Shown here piece after piece: positions 54,204-63,433 of a DNA stretch of 64,000 nucleotides; position 1 is the stretch's first letter; each line of letters begins with the position of its first letter. The DNA is from Anthoceros angustus (taxonomy: Eukaryota > Streptophyta > Anthocerotopsida > Anthocerotales > Anthocerotaceae). The notes below the pieces were generated by a model, which ran no database searches, was not told where the DNA came from, and saw only the letters and a list, made by a program, of their open reading frames with translations. Position numbers and translations under genes: made by a program. The stretch spans positions 806,001 to 870,000 of the forward strand of contig MU008156.1 in assembly GCA_010909165.1 (NCBI GenBank), given 5' to 3'.

Positions 54204-54688
54204 TTAACGGTACTGCACAAGCACGTGAGAACCATTAGAACAAACAGGGTAAACCCTAAACACAGGCTTCCCCACGCCATGAAACAGTCCAGACGAAAAA
54301 CAGCCACTGTGCGGAAAGACCTCGAGTAACCCTAAAGTAGCCGCGAAAACAAGCACACAGAGAGTCACCCACCTTGACAAAACCAATGTCCTTGGCGTAG
54401 ATTCGGAAACACTGGCGGCACGCCATGATACCATACTTCCTGATCATGCCGTGTCCGTTGCCACAGACCCGGCTGCACCACACACAGAAAAGAACCAGGT
54501 GATTCATCAGTCAGACCCGAACCACGCCAAGCGGCGGCTCCCAAACAAGCCCGAACACAATTGATCCAAAGCCTCGAGCATCAGCCGACACTGCGGTGGT
54601 GAAGCACTCAGCGGCGGATGGCTTACCAGGTGCGGGAGCCGGGCCCGAACTTCTTCGGGTGAGAGTTCCACACCGCTGCGTGACCCAT
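54204..54688 (-). CDS. RPS29: 40S ribosomal protein S29 (uS14), three exons
   Basis: This is a zinc-binding protein of the small cytosolic ribosomal subunit head. Exons are 54688-54627, 54472-54373 and 54212-54204. The last carries only Tyr, Arg and the stop, and it was placed because a GCAG acceptor is followed by TACCGTTAA. The sum is 171 bases, giving 56 residues, exactly the family length. The N-terminus is [19 protein letters not shown]. Zinc ligands are Cys21, Cys24, Cys39 and Cys42 in a CX2C-X14-CX2C pattern, with [17 protein letters not shown] between and after. Ends IGFVKYR. No key residue is missing. Confidence 0.95.
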
Positions 54689-54960
54689 GTTGTCTAGACG
54701 ATACCGGCCGCAAGCCTGAGAGCGCGAGCAGAGGAAAGCAAGAGCGAAACGAAAAGAAAGCGTCTGTACGACGGCCGACGCCTATATTTCTCAGTGGAAG
54801 ACAGGTACTAGGGTCGGCAATATATAGACCACTCATTCTCGGAACGCATGCGGAGTCTAGTTTGGGGCTATAACAAACATCGATACGAATTTAGGTATTG
54901 AATCGAAAGAGATGACATAAATTTATTTTTCTAACTTATACCAGAATGGGTCATGGAGTG
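54689..54960. other. Upstream region of RPS29
   Basis: The 5' leader and promoter of RPS29 on the - strand are expected here. I see no gene and no clear TATA box. Confidence 0.35.
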
Positions 54961-55126
54961 GAGCGCCTTGTTCCTTGCCCTCCTCCTTGGGCCACTTCGG
55001 GATAAAACGCACCTACAGCTTGCTGGCCCCGCATTTTTGTTGGCACGGGCTGTACTCTCAGGTTCGGGATTGGCTGGCCAGCTATGAGCCGTGTGACAAG
55101 GTGAAGACCTCGTTCACCATCCCCTC
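54961..55126 (+). mobile_element. Ty3/gypsy integrase zinc-binding fragment
   Basis: The frame reads GHFGIKRTYSLLAPHFCWHG, then VRDWLASYEPCDKVKTSF. This matches the H2C2 zinc-binding start of retrotransposon integrases (GHFG...T...L...F.W.G...V..Y...C..C...K). The first of the two Cys is replaced by Tyr (SYEPC), so the finger is probably non-functional. No other part of the element is visible. The scrap ends against a duplicated transporter exon at about 55150. Confidence 0.65.
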
Positions 55127-55149
55127 AAGTCATGCCAATGATGTCCCTA

Positions 55150-55460
55150 AGGTCAGCTCGATCTGGCGGCTGGAACCCTGGACATTGATATTGCAATGTG
55201 GTTGACACTGTGAGCCACTTACAATGAGGTCGACGGTGCCCAACACTGCAATGGTGTTGTAGCGGCCCCAAAATACGTCCGCCAGGAACGCCCCCGGGAT
55301 GGAAGAGAAGAAGACGCATCCCACCCAATTGTTGACGTCTTTGGTAGCCGCTGCCAGGCCTTCTCCCAGCACTTCCGTCAAGCAAGTCACCGGATTAGTG
55401 GCAACGCTGTAGTAGCTCACCTCTCTGTGAAATCGTTCCCTGATCATGCAGCAACATTCA
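55150..55460 (-). pseudogene. Duplicated exon 2 of the NRT1/PTR gene
   Basis: On the - strand this reads VSYYSVATNPVTCLTEVLG, AATKDVNNWVGCVFFSSIPG and LADVFWGRYNTIAVLGTVDLI. It is homologous to exon 2 of the neighbouring intact transporter (57985-58202), including flanking intron sequence on both sides (GATCATGCAGCAACA upstream, GGCTCCAGCCGCCAGATCGA-like sequence downstream). One base is missing at GAGAGGTGAGC compared with GAGAGGGTGAGC, which shifts the frame. No other exon of the gene is here. It is a DNA-level duplicate, since introns are kept, not a processed copy. Confidence 0.85.
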
Positions 55461-55800
55461 CCACTCAGCAACATTCAATCGCAAACAATCAAGCAATCAG
55501 CAACATTCAATCGCAAACAATCGAACGATCAGCAACATTCTATACTCAGAAATTGTTTACAAAGCAGGGGGCCGGGCAGCATGAAGCTACATTCGATCAT
55601 CAGGTATGTGCAACTTTGCGAGGCTGTGTAATGGTTGATGGCAGTCGTCGAACCCTTGCAGAAATCGTCGTCGAACCCTTGCAGAAATGCAAGTGGTGCT
55701 CCCTACCTTACGAAAGTTGTGTGTTGCCGAATTCGAAAGTTGTGTGTTGCCGAATTCGAAAGTTGTGTGTTGTCATATGACAGGTACCCGAGCGAACTGC
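55449..55800. repeat. Short tandem repeats beside the duplicated exon
   Basis: A 32-base unit beginning CAGCAACATTCAATCGCAAA occurs at 55466, 55498 and 55530, with a partial one at 55449. The seed CAGCAACAT also occurs once in the parental intron (about 58212), so the duplicated copy amplified it. A 25-base unit containing GTCGAACCCTTGCAGAAAT is present twice at about 55647-55690. A 23-base unit CGAAAGTTGTGTGTTGCCGA recurs at 55711, 55734 and 55757. No gene is supported. Confidence 0.6.
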
Positions 55801-55949
55801 TGCTTAGGGCCTTTTAGTGATGCCGTCAGTGACGGTTACAGCTGACAGACTGTGTAAGAGTGGCCCAAGAAATCTTTTATTTTTTTCTTCTGTGAAATTT
55901 GCTGCATCTCCACAGGCAATTGATATACTGGCCTTCCATCAGCCTTACC

Positions 55950-56260
55950 TCACACAATGTGCCTCGTCAATCACAAATTTAGGCAACTGCCTAGGGCTGG
56001 ACCGTGCAGCAATTGTTGCATCAAGGTGCTGTTGATAACAGTGGGCAGCAGTTTCTCGTGTGGGTGCCTGTGGTTTGTCATCTTTGAAGGCTCCGCAGCC
56101 ATGTCCCAGGTCGAGCTGTGATGTGCACTCATGAGTGTGATGCAATGCCCTCTGACCAAACTTTGGAAATCACGCAGTTGGAAAACCAATCTAAAGTCTC
56201 TGGCCATTAGGACCTCCACGCTAATCTGAGCACGGATGCGCTTCACGAAGTTTACATCGT
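55950..56260 (-). pseudogene. Fragment with a RecQ-helicase-like motif II
   Basis: The - strand frame ends LPKFVIDEAHCV and then meets AG/GTAAGG, a good splice donor. FVIDEAHCV is the Walker B / motif II of RecQ-family DNA helicases, where the family continues S-x-WGHDFR. Upstream residues do not align convincingly, and I could not find a following exon with WGHDFR in the next few hundred bases. It may be an exon scrap captured in this scrambled interval, or a chance match. Confidence 0.3.
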
Positions 56261-56331
56261 GCCTCCAGAGACCTGACAGAAATGTATGAGAGACAGGTTG
56301 CAGGCTGTTCAGGAATCAGCTGCAAGCGGGC

Positions 56332-58531
56332 TTATAGAGGTGGATGATTGTCTTCTAGAGCAAGCTCGGTCCGGCTGACGACACAGGTCTCTACCTGCTT
56401 GTAGCTGTACCTGCAAGCCAGGAACAGGAAGACGATGACATCCACAGTATCAGTGATGGCCAGGAACCAATAGAAGTTATCCAGGCGGGAGGCGTTGATG
56501 TTTGCCCCGACCCATGCGTGATTCCCGTTCCTCTCTGTGAAGTGGGATGTGAGAGAGATGAAGCCGGTGCTGAGAAAGTTCCCGGCTCCCATGGCTGACA
56601 AACTCATGGAAGCACCCACAGTCCCCATGTGATCTGGAGTCTGATCGTAGAAGAAGTCGGCTCCTGCCACCATGGCAAACACCTCCGAAACCCCCATGAT
56701 GAGGTATTGGGGAAGAAGTCGGAAGATGCTGAGAGGCAGCCTGGTGCGAGGGTGAGCTTCGAGGCCGTGGTCCCAGACATACCGCAGCCTGTGCCTCTCC
56801 GTGAGAGCTGCGCAGACCATGGAAAGGCAGGCGAACGTGTATCCTATTCCGAAACGCTGGAGGAGTGTGATCCCTCTGGGGTTGCCAGTGTATTTGCGGG
56901 CGAAGGGCACGAAGAATCTGTCGTAAAGGGGAAGGCCGATCATGACAGTGGCTTGGGAGAAGAACTGGAAGGAGGCTGGAGGGATGTGGAAGTGGGCGCC
57001 CAGCTTGTTGTTCATGGTGCTGCCTTGCTTGGTGAAGAGAGTGCTGAGCTGGGCGTAAGTTGCATAGTAGACGATCTGGGTCACCCAGAAAGGAAGTGAC
57101 CCGAGAAGCAGCTTCACTTCTTCCACTTGTGTCACAGTGCAGACCTTCCAGGCTTTGATTTTCTCGTCGGCCGTGCCCACAGTCGCCGCCTTGTCTAAGA
57201 ATCTGGAGGGTGAACACAGTCCAGATTTTGGTTTAGCCCTGGTGCAGCCGCAAGCTTGTAGAAGCTTGCACGTGGCTCGAAGTCAGGAACAGCATTTGTG
57301 CAACGGAGAGTTGGGACAGGCCAGGACTTACGTGAAGGAGTCGGTGTGCAACATTTGTCTTCTGTGGGGACTAAGATGCTTCCTGCCGGGCACTTCGTGC
57401 AGAAGCTGGGGGTCGTCCGGGATCGGGACCCTCCATTTCCGGAGTGCAGCAACCAGAACCTGGGCGACCTGGGTGAAGGGGCTGCCTTCCACCACCCGGT
57501 TCCTGTACCGGTAGGTTCCAGTGAAGAAGAAGGAGAGAGCAACAGCAAGGGCGAGTGTGGGGATGCCGTAGCCCCAGCCCCAGCTCACGAAATCCTGGAT
57601 GTATACCACCACTGTGACGGACAGCACGATGCCCGCTGCCAGCATTGTGAACCACCAGTTGAAGAATGAGTTTCTGAGCGGGACCTCCTTCGCGTCCTCC
57701 TGGTCGAATTGGGCGGCTCCCAGGGAAGAAATGGACGGCTTCATCATTCCCGCCCCCACAGCCATGACGTAGAGCGAGAGGAAGAAGAAGATGCGTCTCC
57801 TTCCGCCCATGGGCGTGCAGGGAATGGTGGAGTCGGCCAGGCAGGGGGGCCTCAACCAATCCACCGTCACGCTGCACACCAGCATGATATGCCCCTAAAG
57901 CCATGCCATGTCCACCACGGTAAGCTCGATCTGGCGGCTGGAGCCCTGGACATTGCAATGTGGTTGAGAATGTCAGTCACTTACGATGAGGTTGACGATA
58001 CCCAAGACTGCAATGGTGTTGTAGCGGCCCCAAAATGCGTCCGCCAGAAACGCCCCCGGAATTGAACAGAAGAAGACGCATCCCGCCCAATTGTTGACGT
58101 CCTTGGCAGCCGCCGCCAGGCCTGCTCCCAGCACTTCCGTCAAGTAAGTCACCAGATTAGAGGCAACGCCGTAGTAGCTCACCCTCTCTGTCAAGTCGTT
58201 CCCTGATCATGCAGCAACATAAAACCATCAGCAACATTCTTACTCCTAACTACAACAATGTTGTCTACACCTCTGTCGCGTTAAAGCTCGAAACTCGTGG
58301 CCCTCAATCTACAAGTCGTGAACTGCGATGGCTCCCACCCAGGATGAAGAAGCAAGCTTTCCAGCCTCCCGTGCTGGACTTCCTGGCAGGCCTGCCCCTG
58401 TAGTCTACAGAGCCATCCTGAGTGAAGTGTCCTTCAGAACCAAATTCCTCTCTCTGATGCAGGCCATAGCCATTGCGGCCCTCCACAAATTCTGACAACG
58501 GCTCCACAGTAGGAGGCTCAGCGCTCCCCAT
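56332..58531 (-). CDS. NRT1/PTR family transporter (4 exons)
   Basis: This is a proton-coupled plasma-membrane or tonoplast transporter of the POT superfamily; substrates in plants include nitrate, peptides and hormones, and the sequence does not say which. Exons are 58531-58339, 58202-57985, 57894-57332 and 57202-56332 with GT-AG ends, giving 614 residues, within the family range. Four exons are typical. The start ATG (MGSAEPPTVE) has A at -3 and G at +4. Landmarks are FFILGNDLTERVSYYG (about 61-76, TM1 with the ExxER motif), WAGCVFFCSIPGAFLADAFWGRY, GAGMMKPSISSLGAAQFD, FFNWWFTMLAAG, VPIPDDPQLLHEVPG, HTDSFTFLDKAA, and in the C-terminal half LPFWVTQIVYYATYAQLSTLF, QYLIMGVSEVF and GNFLSTGFISL. 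The first Glu of ExxER is Asp (D67), with E70 and R71 kept. The boundary of exon 3 is the least certain: the acceptor TTTAG at 57895 was chosen because it keeps the frame. Confidence 0.9.
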
Positions 58532-58861
58532 TGTCTCTTTCCAGCCTCGGCCAGGCCCAGAGAGAGCAAAGCATCTCTCCCTGAGCACGGCTATCAACAG
58601 ATCTTCATGTGGCCCAAAGCTTATCTAGATAGATCTCAGTGGCTGGAGTTGGCCTCCCTGACTTGCCCGTGCACTAGTACTATGGCCATCCTTTTCCTCT
58701 CTTTCATCATCTCTCCCTCATGCCCTTCCGCCATACCAGTGCACACTAGGCAGCAGAAATGTCTTGTATGTCCCTAGTGCTCCCATCAGATTCCCCGGTT
58801 AAAGATCTCCGTTACCCTCTTGTCGGACCTGTGGAATGGAACGTGGAAGTCCAAGCAAGTC
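58532..58861. other. Upstream region of the NRT1/PTR gene
   Basis: The promoter and leader of the - strand transporter are expected here. There is no gene and no evident regulatory site. Confidence 0.35.
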
Positions 58862-59078
58862 GATCTGGCAAAGCTACCCGCTCTGGTCTCGCAGATTCGA
58901 CCAAAACTCTGGAGTATGTATGACACATTCAGTGGCAAACCTACCCGCCCTGGTCTTGCAGATTCGGGATTGACCAAAAATCTGGAGTATGACACACACT
59001 TCGTGGAAAACCTGTCCGCTCTTTCTCTTGCAGATTCGGGAACATTTGACCAGCAATCTGGAGTATGTATGACAACAC
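58862..59078. repeat. Minisatellite of about 65-70 bases, three copies
   Basis: Each copy contains GCAGATTCGG or a variant, then TTGACCA, then ATCTGGAGTATG. Copies run at about 58866-58926, 58932-58996 and 59003-59075. A 166-codon + frame passes through this and the next array, but it is composed of repeats and I do not call it. Confidence 0.7.
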
Positions 59079-59172
59079 ATTGTAAGACAGCACTACTTTA
59101 TTTTGATGCGAAGGTTCAGCACTGCGCACCAGACCTGAGAAAGAATAGAATACGCATTGTAGACGGGATGAT

Positions 59173-59283
59173 GCACAGCACAGCACAGCACAGCACAGCA
59201 CAGCACAGCACAGCACAGCACAGCACAGCACAGCACAGCACAGCACAGCACAGCACAGCACAGCACAGCACAGCACAGCACAG
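59173..59283. repeat. Pentanucleotide microsatellite (GCACA)n
   Basis: About 22 uninterrupted copies of the 5-base unit. Because 5 is not a multiple of 3, every frame through it stays open without stops, which creates spurious frames on both strands. Confidence 0.95.
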
Positions 59284-59988
59284 GAAGCGCATGTCAGCTG
59301 GCTATGAGTGGGAGCTTTGAGTGGGTTGTACCTCCTCTTCGCAGTAGGCTTGCATTTTCCGAGCTGCAGTCTTCACCAGCTGCGGTAGGCACGTTATACA
59401 TATGTGAGTTGTATGACCAACATACAAAGTGAGAGTCATGGCTGTAATTAATCAGCGGATCGTGTGCTCAAAGCGTTATGTACAAGAGCGTGCCTGGTTA
59501 AACGGTGAACGTAACCGCTCATGGATGTCTGGTTGGATCTAACCTAAACAGTAGGTGAAACTTGCCCTAAATTTGATGCTAGTTTAATAACACTCCCACT
59601 TAATGACTCATGGGGCTATGGTCAAGGATTTCTCTAGGTTAATTAAGAAGTGTGCAAAAGCCTATCACAGCCACAGGAATTGGAGGGGCCTCCGTGGTGG
59701 CTTTCTTTCGCCAGCGGGTTTCTATAGCTCAGAGCCGCTAACGCCTGCCATGTGATCGCCACGCGCGCAGGAATAGCGGCTTCTTCGGCACCGGTGGTAG
59801 GTAGGCCCTTCATCATCCCTGATCACGATATCCTTGGTGCAGTAGGTAGTTACGGGAAAGGCATTCGAGGGGACTAGGACTTCCCTTTTTACTATTAGCC
59901 CTTTTTGGGTTGTTCCTTCTCGGTCTTCAGGGGTAGATGGGATTCTCCATCTCGCCTATTAATAACGTCTACTCTTCACACTTAGTGT
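59284..59988. other. No gene; possible LTR region of the - strand copia remnant
   Basis: I see no coding sequence. It lies downstream of the - strand copia pol end, where the 3' LTR would be expected, but I cannot identify LTR ends. Confidence 0.3.
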
Positions 59989-60970
59989 CTAAATATTGGG
60001 CTTAAGTTTCTGCTTATAGTAAATATTATTAGCAATTTCTGAGACTCTTCTTAGTCCCATATTAGCCATGTGTTCTTGATGCTTGATGCAGCTGACCACC
60101 TTCGTGAGTATGTCAACTCTCATATATTCCGTTGGGCAATATAAAACACTAAACTTGCCGTCATTGACCACTTACCTTGTAAAGTGGAATTGCAGTTCCA
60201 CATGCTTTGTCCAAGTGTGAAACTTCGGATTATATGTAAGCACGGCGGGTCTTGGCGGCCATCGTGGACGGCATGTTGTGGGGACTCTGCGGTACCGCAG
60301 AGAGGACACAAGACGTGGAGGCCACCTGAAGACGGATGGTGGAACTCCAGGGCCAGGCGGAGGCAGCCCAGGCAACCAGGCGGAAGACGGAATACTTGGC
60401 TCGAATTAAAGAGGAGAAACATCGGGCGGCGGAAAGGGAGGCGAGGTCCGCCCAACACTACTTGTTGCCGCTAGCTGCTCCAACTTGTTGTTGTGCCTCC
60501 AAGTAGGTATACATAGCTACTTGTATTCTTTCTAGCATCGATGTTGCCGGCCTAGTCGGCATCGCTAAAGCCTTCAAGTTGCAGAGCCTCATCTTGTTTG
60601 ATTTGTGACTAGTAGAGCAACCCTCGGTTCACAGCCGCTCTAAAGTATCTAAATATCTTCTTAACAACCTTCCAATGAGCTTGTGTATGAGCTGATAGAA
60701 ACTGTGATAAAGTTCTAACTGAAAAGGATAAATCTGGTCTAGTGCATACCATGAGGTACATAAGACTGCCTACGGCTGAAGGATAAGGAGGAGGATAGAT
60801 ATCTAAAGTTAGAGTATCATATTATTGATCTTCTCCCTTACTAAGCACAAGATTAAGTTCCATGGGTGTAGAGATTAGTAGGCTTAGCCCCTTGCATCTT
60901 GTACTTGGTCAAAACCCCTTGTATATACTTAGATTGATGAATAAGAAGGATCTGTAGGATTGTTGCCGCC
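59989..60970 (-). mobile_element. Degenerate Ty1/copia reverse transcriptase-RNase H fragment
   Basis: Read on the - strand with frame changes and stops, the order is: YIQGVLTKYKMQGAKP (about 60920-60880), AVGSLMYLMVCTRPDLSFSV (about 60770), AHTQAHWKVVKKIFRYFR, GFSDAD with GNIDARKNTSSYVYLLGGTT (about 60560-60500), then NPKFHTWTKHVELQFHF (about 60230-60180) and FSVLYCPTEYMRVDILTK with HQEHMANMGLRR (about 60150-60040). These are the conserved end blocks of copia polyproteins. The ALS-TEAEY and CDN blocks expected between GGTT and NPKFH are replaced by GC-rich sequence (about 60245-60475). Confidence 0.8.
60245..60475. other. GC-rich block inside the copia remnant, with an 18-base palindrome
   Basis: Base composition changes abruptly from AT-rich copia sequence to strongly GC-rich sequence and back. 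A perfect palindrome CTCTGCGGTACCGCAGAG lies at 60285-60302. The block sits where conserved RNase H motifs should be, so it is a replacement or insertion. No protein similarity seen. Confidence 0.45.
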
Positions 60971-62494
60971 TCATAATGGTCTTGCTGGGTTCAAGAATTT
61001 GGTGATTTTGGCAGGAAACTCACACTTTCAGCCTATCATGTTGTCTTCTCTTGCCCTATGTGCAATTCTCAGGATGAGTAGATGTAGGTGGAATAACGGT
61101 CACCGATTCAGTGCTGAAAAAATCTCACCTAACTAGCCAGGACATGCACCTACAGGCATATCGTGGACATAAGCTAGATAGCTAAGGAAGGGGACTTTGA
61201 GTTAACAGTGGTGCTCTCAAGATGTGCCATGAAGTATAACAACCATATGGTGATTCAGAAAGAGGACAACATATTTCTTAAAGCAATGGAGACGTTATAA
61301 CCTCGACATACAAGCTTCCAGAAGCAAGTGAATCTTCAAAAATGATCGTCAGGTTACAATGGCCTATTGCAAACACATCTTCACTTCAAGCCGTTCATGA
61401 ACGACGGAGGCCCTTGAATATTGCAGCTCATATGACTACAAGGCTAAAGCTGTAAAGTTGCGCTGTCGTCCATCAAGCATGATCATCATCCAATCTGGCT
61501 ATGCGCGGCACTTCATTTTCCATCTCTCAAAGGCTCAAAGGATCCTGGAGAAGCATAAAGGATCCTCCACATTGTCAATTTGTTACTATCAAGTTGGCGC
61601 TCACATGCTACTTCTCACAATTCTTACGCTATAGTATTGTACACTAGTGTCTCCTTGAAATTCGCCAGAAAGAAAGAAAGAAAAAAAGAACAGGATCCAT
61701 AGCTTGTTGAAGCTTGCAAACATGATAAACTCTACGTCAACTCTGCAGGCAGTAAAAGACCTCATGATGAGAGCTAGATGTATAATAGTGATGATGGTTA
61801 GAGGCCCTGGCAAACATTGCAACAATAGTACTGAACCAAGCAAGTGATGAGAAAGGCAACACAGGCAGAACTATGTGTTCTGCTGGCACCGCATTCAACA
61901 TGGCCACACTGGCTGCTTCCTGTGGTATGGGAAGGCTGGATTGGGTGATTGGCTGGTTGCACACAGGGCCTTTGGTAGTTTTGGGCACAGGGCAGCGTTG
62001 CATTGAGCATATGTTAGGAACCCATAATGATTCATCAACACATTAAACATTTAAGTTCGGACAAAAATCCTTACATACTGAGAAAAAATTCTAAATGATT
62101 TAAGTTACTTAAAATCTCTAAAAGTTTCTGCATATATGATGTATCTCATATGTGTTGTTGTATTAGATGTTACTATAACATATTAGAGTAAAAACTATAA
62201 AACATAATTAGAAATGTGTTAAATAGTTTAAATACCACATATATATAGAGATAGGTCATAATCCTTGAGACAATACTAAGTTCAAAGACTATATATGTAG
62301 GACATGGTTCAACATACTTGTCAAGACCTTATCAATACTTTGAGTAATACACTTATGCCTTACATACACTATTGCATAGTTACCTTGAGTGTGGTGTACA
62401 TGTACGTGTCTAGAGGCATTGAGCGTAAAAAATAGCTGTTATACTTCAATCCATAGCAAAGACAATTAGTCAAAGGTTCCTTTAGTCAGGAATT
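60971..62494. other. No gene recognised
   Basis: Short frames on both strands have no recognisable similarity. A short (GAAA)n run lies at about 61670-61690. The last 450 bases are AT-rich and would hold the promoter, and possibly an upstream exon, of the protease gene that follows. Confidence 0.4.
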
Positions 62495-63433
62495 ATGTGT
62501 TATGTACAGGTGGAATGCGCAAGACAAGATGATGATAAATCTGCCACTGAGGAGAAGGAAATTAAAAGTTGTGGGTGTAGTAATTGTAAGGGTCTTATGT
62601 CAATTGATAAACAATTTTTTAACAGAAAACTTTCAAATGATGCTACTCCTTGGGAGATGAAAATTCCAAGTGAGGATGTTTGGGATTGGAGAAAAATGAA
62701 TGTTTTACCTCCTATTGATGACCAGTTTGAGTGCCAAATATGCTCCCTCTTTGTAGTCGTAACTGCTGTGTGCGCTGCGATTGCTATTAAATATGATACT
62801 CCGCCATCGCAACTTTCAGTGCAAGACTTTATCGACAATCGGCAGCCTCAAACCTTCTATTTATTAGGCAATATAATAGCACACCCCATGAAGTTGCGAA
62901 CAATTTTCAAGAGTTTGAGGCGATTAAATGGGCGGATGGAAGAAGTGAGTATGCCATGCATTTATGGTGCATTAAATCCTACACATGTATTTAAGTATGT
63001 GAAGGAAAATGGAGTAATTTTGGCAAAAGATTGTCCATGGCATCAGGGTTGGGGTGATCAGTGTCGGCGAAATCCTCCTTGCGACCGCAAATATGTCTTA
63101 CCCCATAAAATTGATTTCAAGATCTTTCGACACTTAAACATACAACTAATGAAGAAACTTGTAAGGAGCACACCGGTTGTGGTAGGTTTGAACATTGGAT
63201 ACGATACTACAGAGTTCGAATATCATCTTGACCACAAAGCTAGAAAACCTTATTCTGGCAAGTGGCAAAAGACACTATGGGGACATGCTGCATTAATAGT
63301 AGGATTTGAAAGCAATGTATGGATCGTACGTAACACGTGGGGCGAAATATGGGGTGATGATGGATATTTCAGGATTAGCTTCAATGACAACGCCTCTGGA
63401 ATATATAAAAAGGCATGGGTACCTCTCCTTTAG
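62495..63433 (+). CDS. Papain-like cysteine protease (C1A type), atypical
   Basis: This frame of 312 residues carries the papain fold landmarks: DWRKMNVLPPIDDQFECQIC, then LWGHAALIVGF and VRNTWGEIWGDDGYFRI. By spacing, the oxyanion Gln is Q77, the catalytic Cys C83, His H264 and Asn N280, so all four catalytic residues are present. The usual Trp after the catalytic Cys is Ser (CSLF instead of CWAF), and the flanking GSCG is QICS. No propeptide with an ERFNIN motif and no signal peptide is visible in the frame; the first 60 residues are polar with CGCSNCKG. The bases just after the ATG form TTATGTACAG, a possible splice acceptor, so the true start may be in an unseen upstream exon. It may be an active but divergent protease or a non-secreted relative. 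Confidence 0.75.
   Translation: MCYVQVECARQDDDKSATEEKEIKSCGCSNCKGLMSIDKQFFNRKLSNDATPWEMKIPSEDVWDWRKMNVLPPIDDQFECQICSLFVVVTAVCAAIAIKYDTPPSQLSVQDFIDNRQPQTFYLLGNIIAHPMKLRTIFKSLRRLNGRMEEVSMPCIYGALNPTHVFKYVKENGVILAKDCPWHQGWGDQCRRNPPCDRKYVLPHKIDFKIFRHLNIQLMKKLVRSTPVVVGLNIGYDTTEFEYHLDHKARKPYSGKWQKTLWGHAALIVGFESNVWIVRNTWGEIWGDDGYFRISFNDNASGIYKKAWVPLL

Noticed and set aside
53762-54238. 158-codon + frame downstream of RPS29
   Set aside because: No similarity, antisense overlap with the last RPS29 exon, and composition unlike the neighbouring genes.
57895-57984. Reading through the second NRT1/PTR intron without splicing
   Set aside because: The frame stops directly after LIVSD, and the intron has a GTAAGT donor; splicing to TTTAG at 57895 restores a family-like sequence.
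58532-58597. An upstream extension of the NRT1/PTR frame to 58597
   Set aside because: That position is TTG; the first in-frame ATG is at 58531 and has a favourable context.
58820-59320. 166-codon + frame and several - strand Leu-Cys-rich frames
   Set aside because: They consist of a minisatellite and a pentanucleotide array that is open in all frames.
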